DNA from: Myxococcales bacterium
GTDB taxonomy: Bacteria > Myxococcota > Myxococcia > Myxococcales > JAJYLH01
Reading direction: 5' to 3'
DNA length: 50,700 bases
Assembly: GCA_021787845.1 (NCBI GenBank)
Contig: JAJYLH010000045.1
Location: forward strand, 1 to 50,700
The position numbers were made by a program, and so were the translations under genes. Within the stretch, counting starts at the first letter, position 1. Each line of letters opens with the position of its first letter. Below are positions 50,577 to 50,700 of the stretch, piece by piece. The notes under the pieces are model-generated. The model ran no database searches, was not told the DNA's origin, and was given only the letters and a program-made list of their open reading frames with translations.

Positions 50577-50700
50577 GACTGGGTATCCAGACACCTCAGG
50601 TGTCTTGGTCCCCGATCCGCTCACCCTGAGGTGCCCGCGCCCACGGAGCATGAATGGAGCACGGCAAGCATGCGCGGGCCTCGAAGGGCGAGCGCGAGGG
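50577..50700 (-). repeat. 124-bp repeat, right arm of a perfect inverted pair
   Basis: Exact reverse complement of 49787-49910. It runs to the right edge of the window, so the true repeat may be longer. With its partner it encloses a 666-bp region holding the MITE-like element and the 43-bp array. Confidence 0.85.

Overview
The window is GC-rich DNA from a Gram-negative bacterium, most likely a member of the Myxococcota or a related deltaproteobacterial lineage, probably uncultured. Gene content points there: KDO/LPS synthesis (KdsD-type isomerase), many lipoproteins and secreted cysteine-rich proteins with MopE-type metal-binding motifs, formylglycine-enzyme-like (SUMF1/PvdO) lipoproteins, and a Ser/Thr kinase with zinc ribbons. 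This assignment is inference; no rRNA or tRNA gene was found.

Layout. 1-4.7 kb (minus): a lipoprotein translationally coupled to a very large secreted Cys-rich/TIM-barrel protein that runs off the left edge. 4.9-15.8 kb: mostly housekeeping (zinc-ribbon membrane protein, membrane-linked XRE regulator, HflX, crotonase plus 3-hydroxyacyl-CoA dehydrogenase, MnmA, transaldolase, KdsD, AAA ATPase). 17.8-23.9 kb (plus): a four-gene envelope operon (putative zinc metalloprotease with an apparent frameshift in a C9 tract, a membrane-anchored protein, two tandem SUMF1-like lipoproteins). 23.9-32.5 kb: a class V aminotransferase, a 1,443-residue Ig-like/propeller lipoprotein with a beta-barrel-like partner, and a histidine phosphatase. 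33.2-42.3 kb: a NarL-type two-component system, a KGG stress protein, an alpha/beta hydrolase, DUF423, ChaN-like, CxxCC, YjbQ and Ntn-hydrolase genes, and a DUF3060 protein. 42.7-49.4 kb (minus): a lipase carrying three copies of the Cys module seen in the SUMF1-like operon, a third SUMF1-like lipoprotein, a TPR membrane protein and a Ser/Thr kinase.

The most unusual part is the intergenic DNA. It is crowded with palindromic cassettes of several families. Some behave like non-autonomous transposons (MITEs): three share ends resembling CATGCCTATCCGGTTGAC and two of those have exact 8-bp flanking duplications; one has 27-bp inverted ends and a 5-bp CTAAG duplication touching a stop codon; another carries a 10-bp flanking duplication. 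One cassette lies in frame inside the kinase gene. There are also two unrelated arrays with exactly 21-bp period, 51-bp and 66-bp arrays, a 43-bp hairpin array between 124-bp perfect inverted repeats, and GATCGGAC decamer arrays that follow stop codons. No transposase is encoded here, so any mobilising enzyme must lie elsewhere.

Functionally the window looks like a housekeeping backbone plus a surface/secretome layer in which one Cys-rich module has been joined to different effector domains (SUMF1-like, lipase). All product names come from reading translations by eye; no database search was possible.
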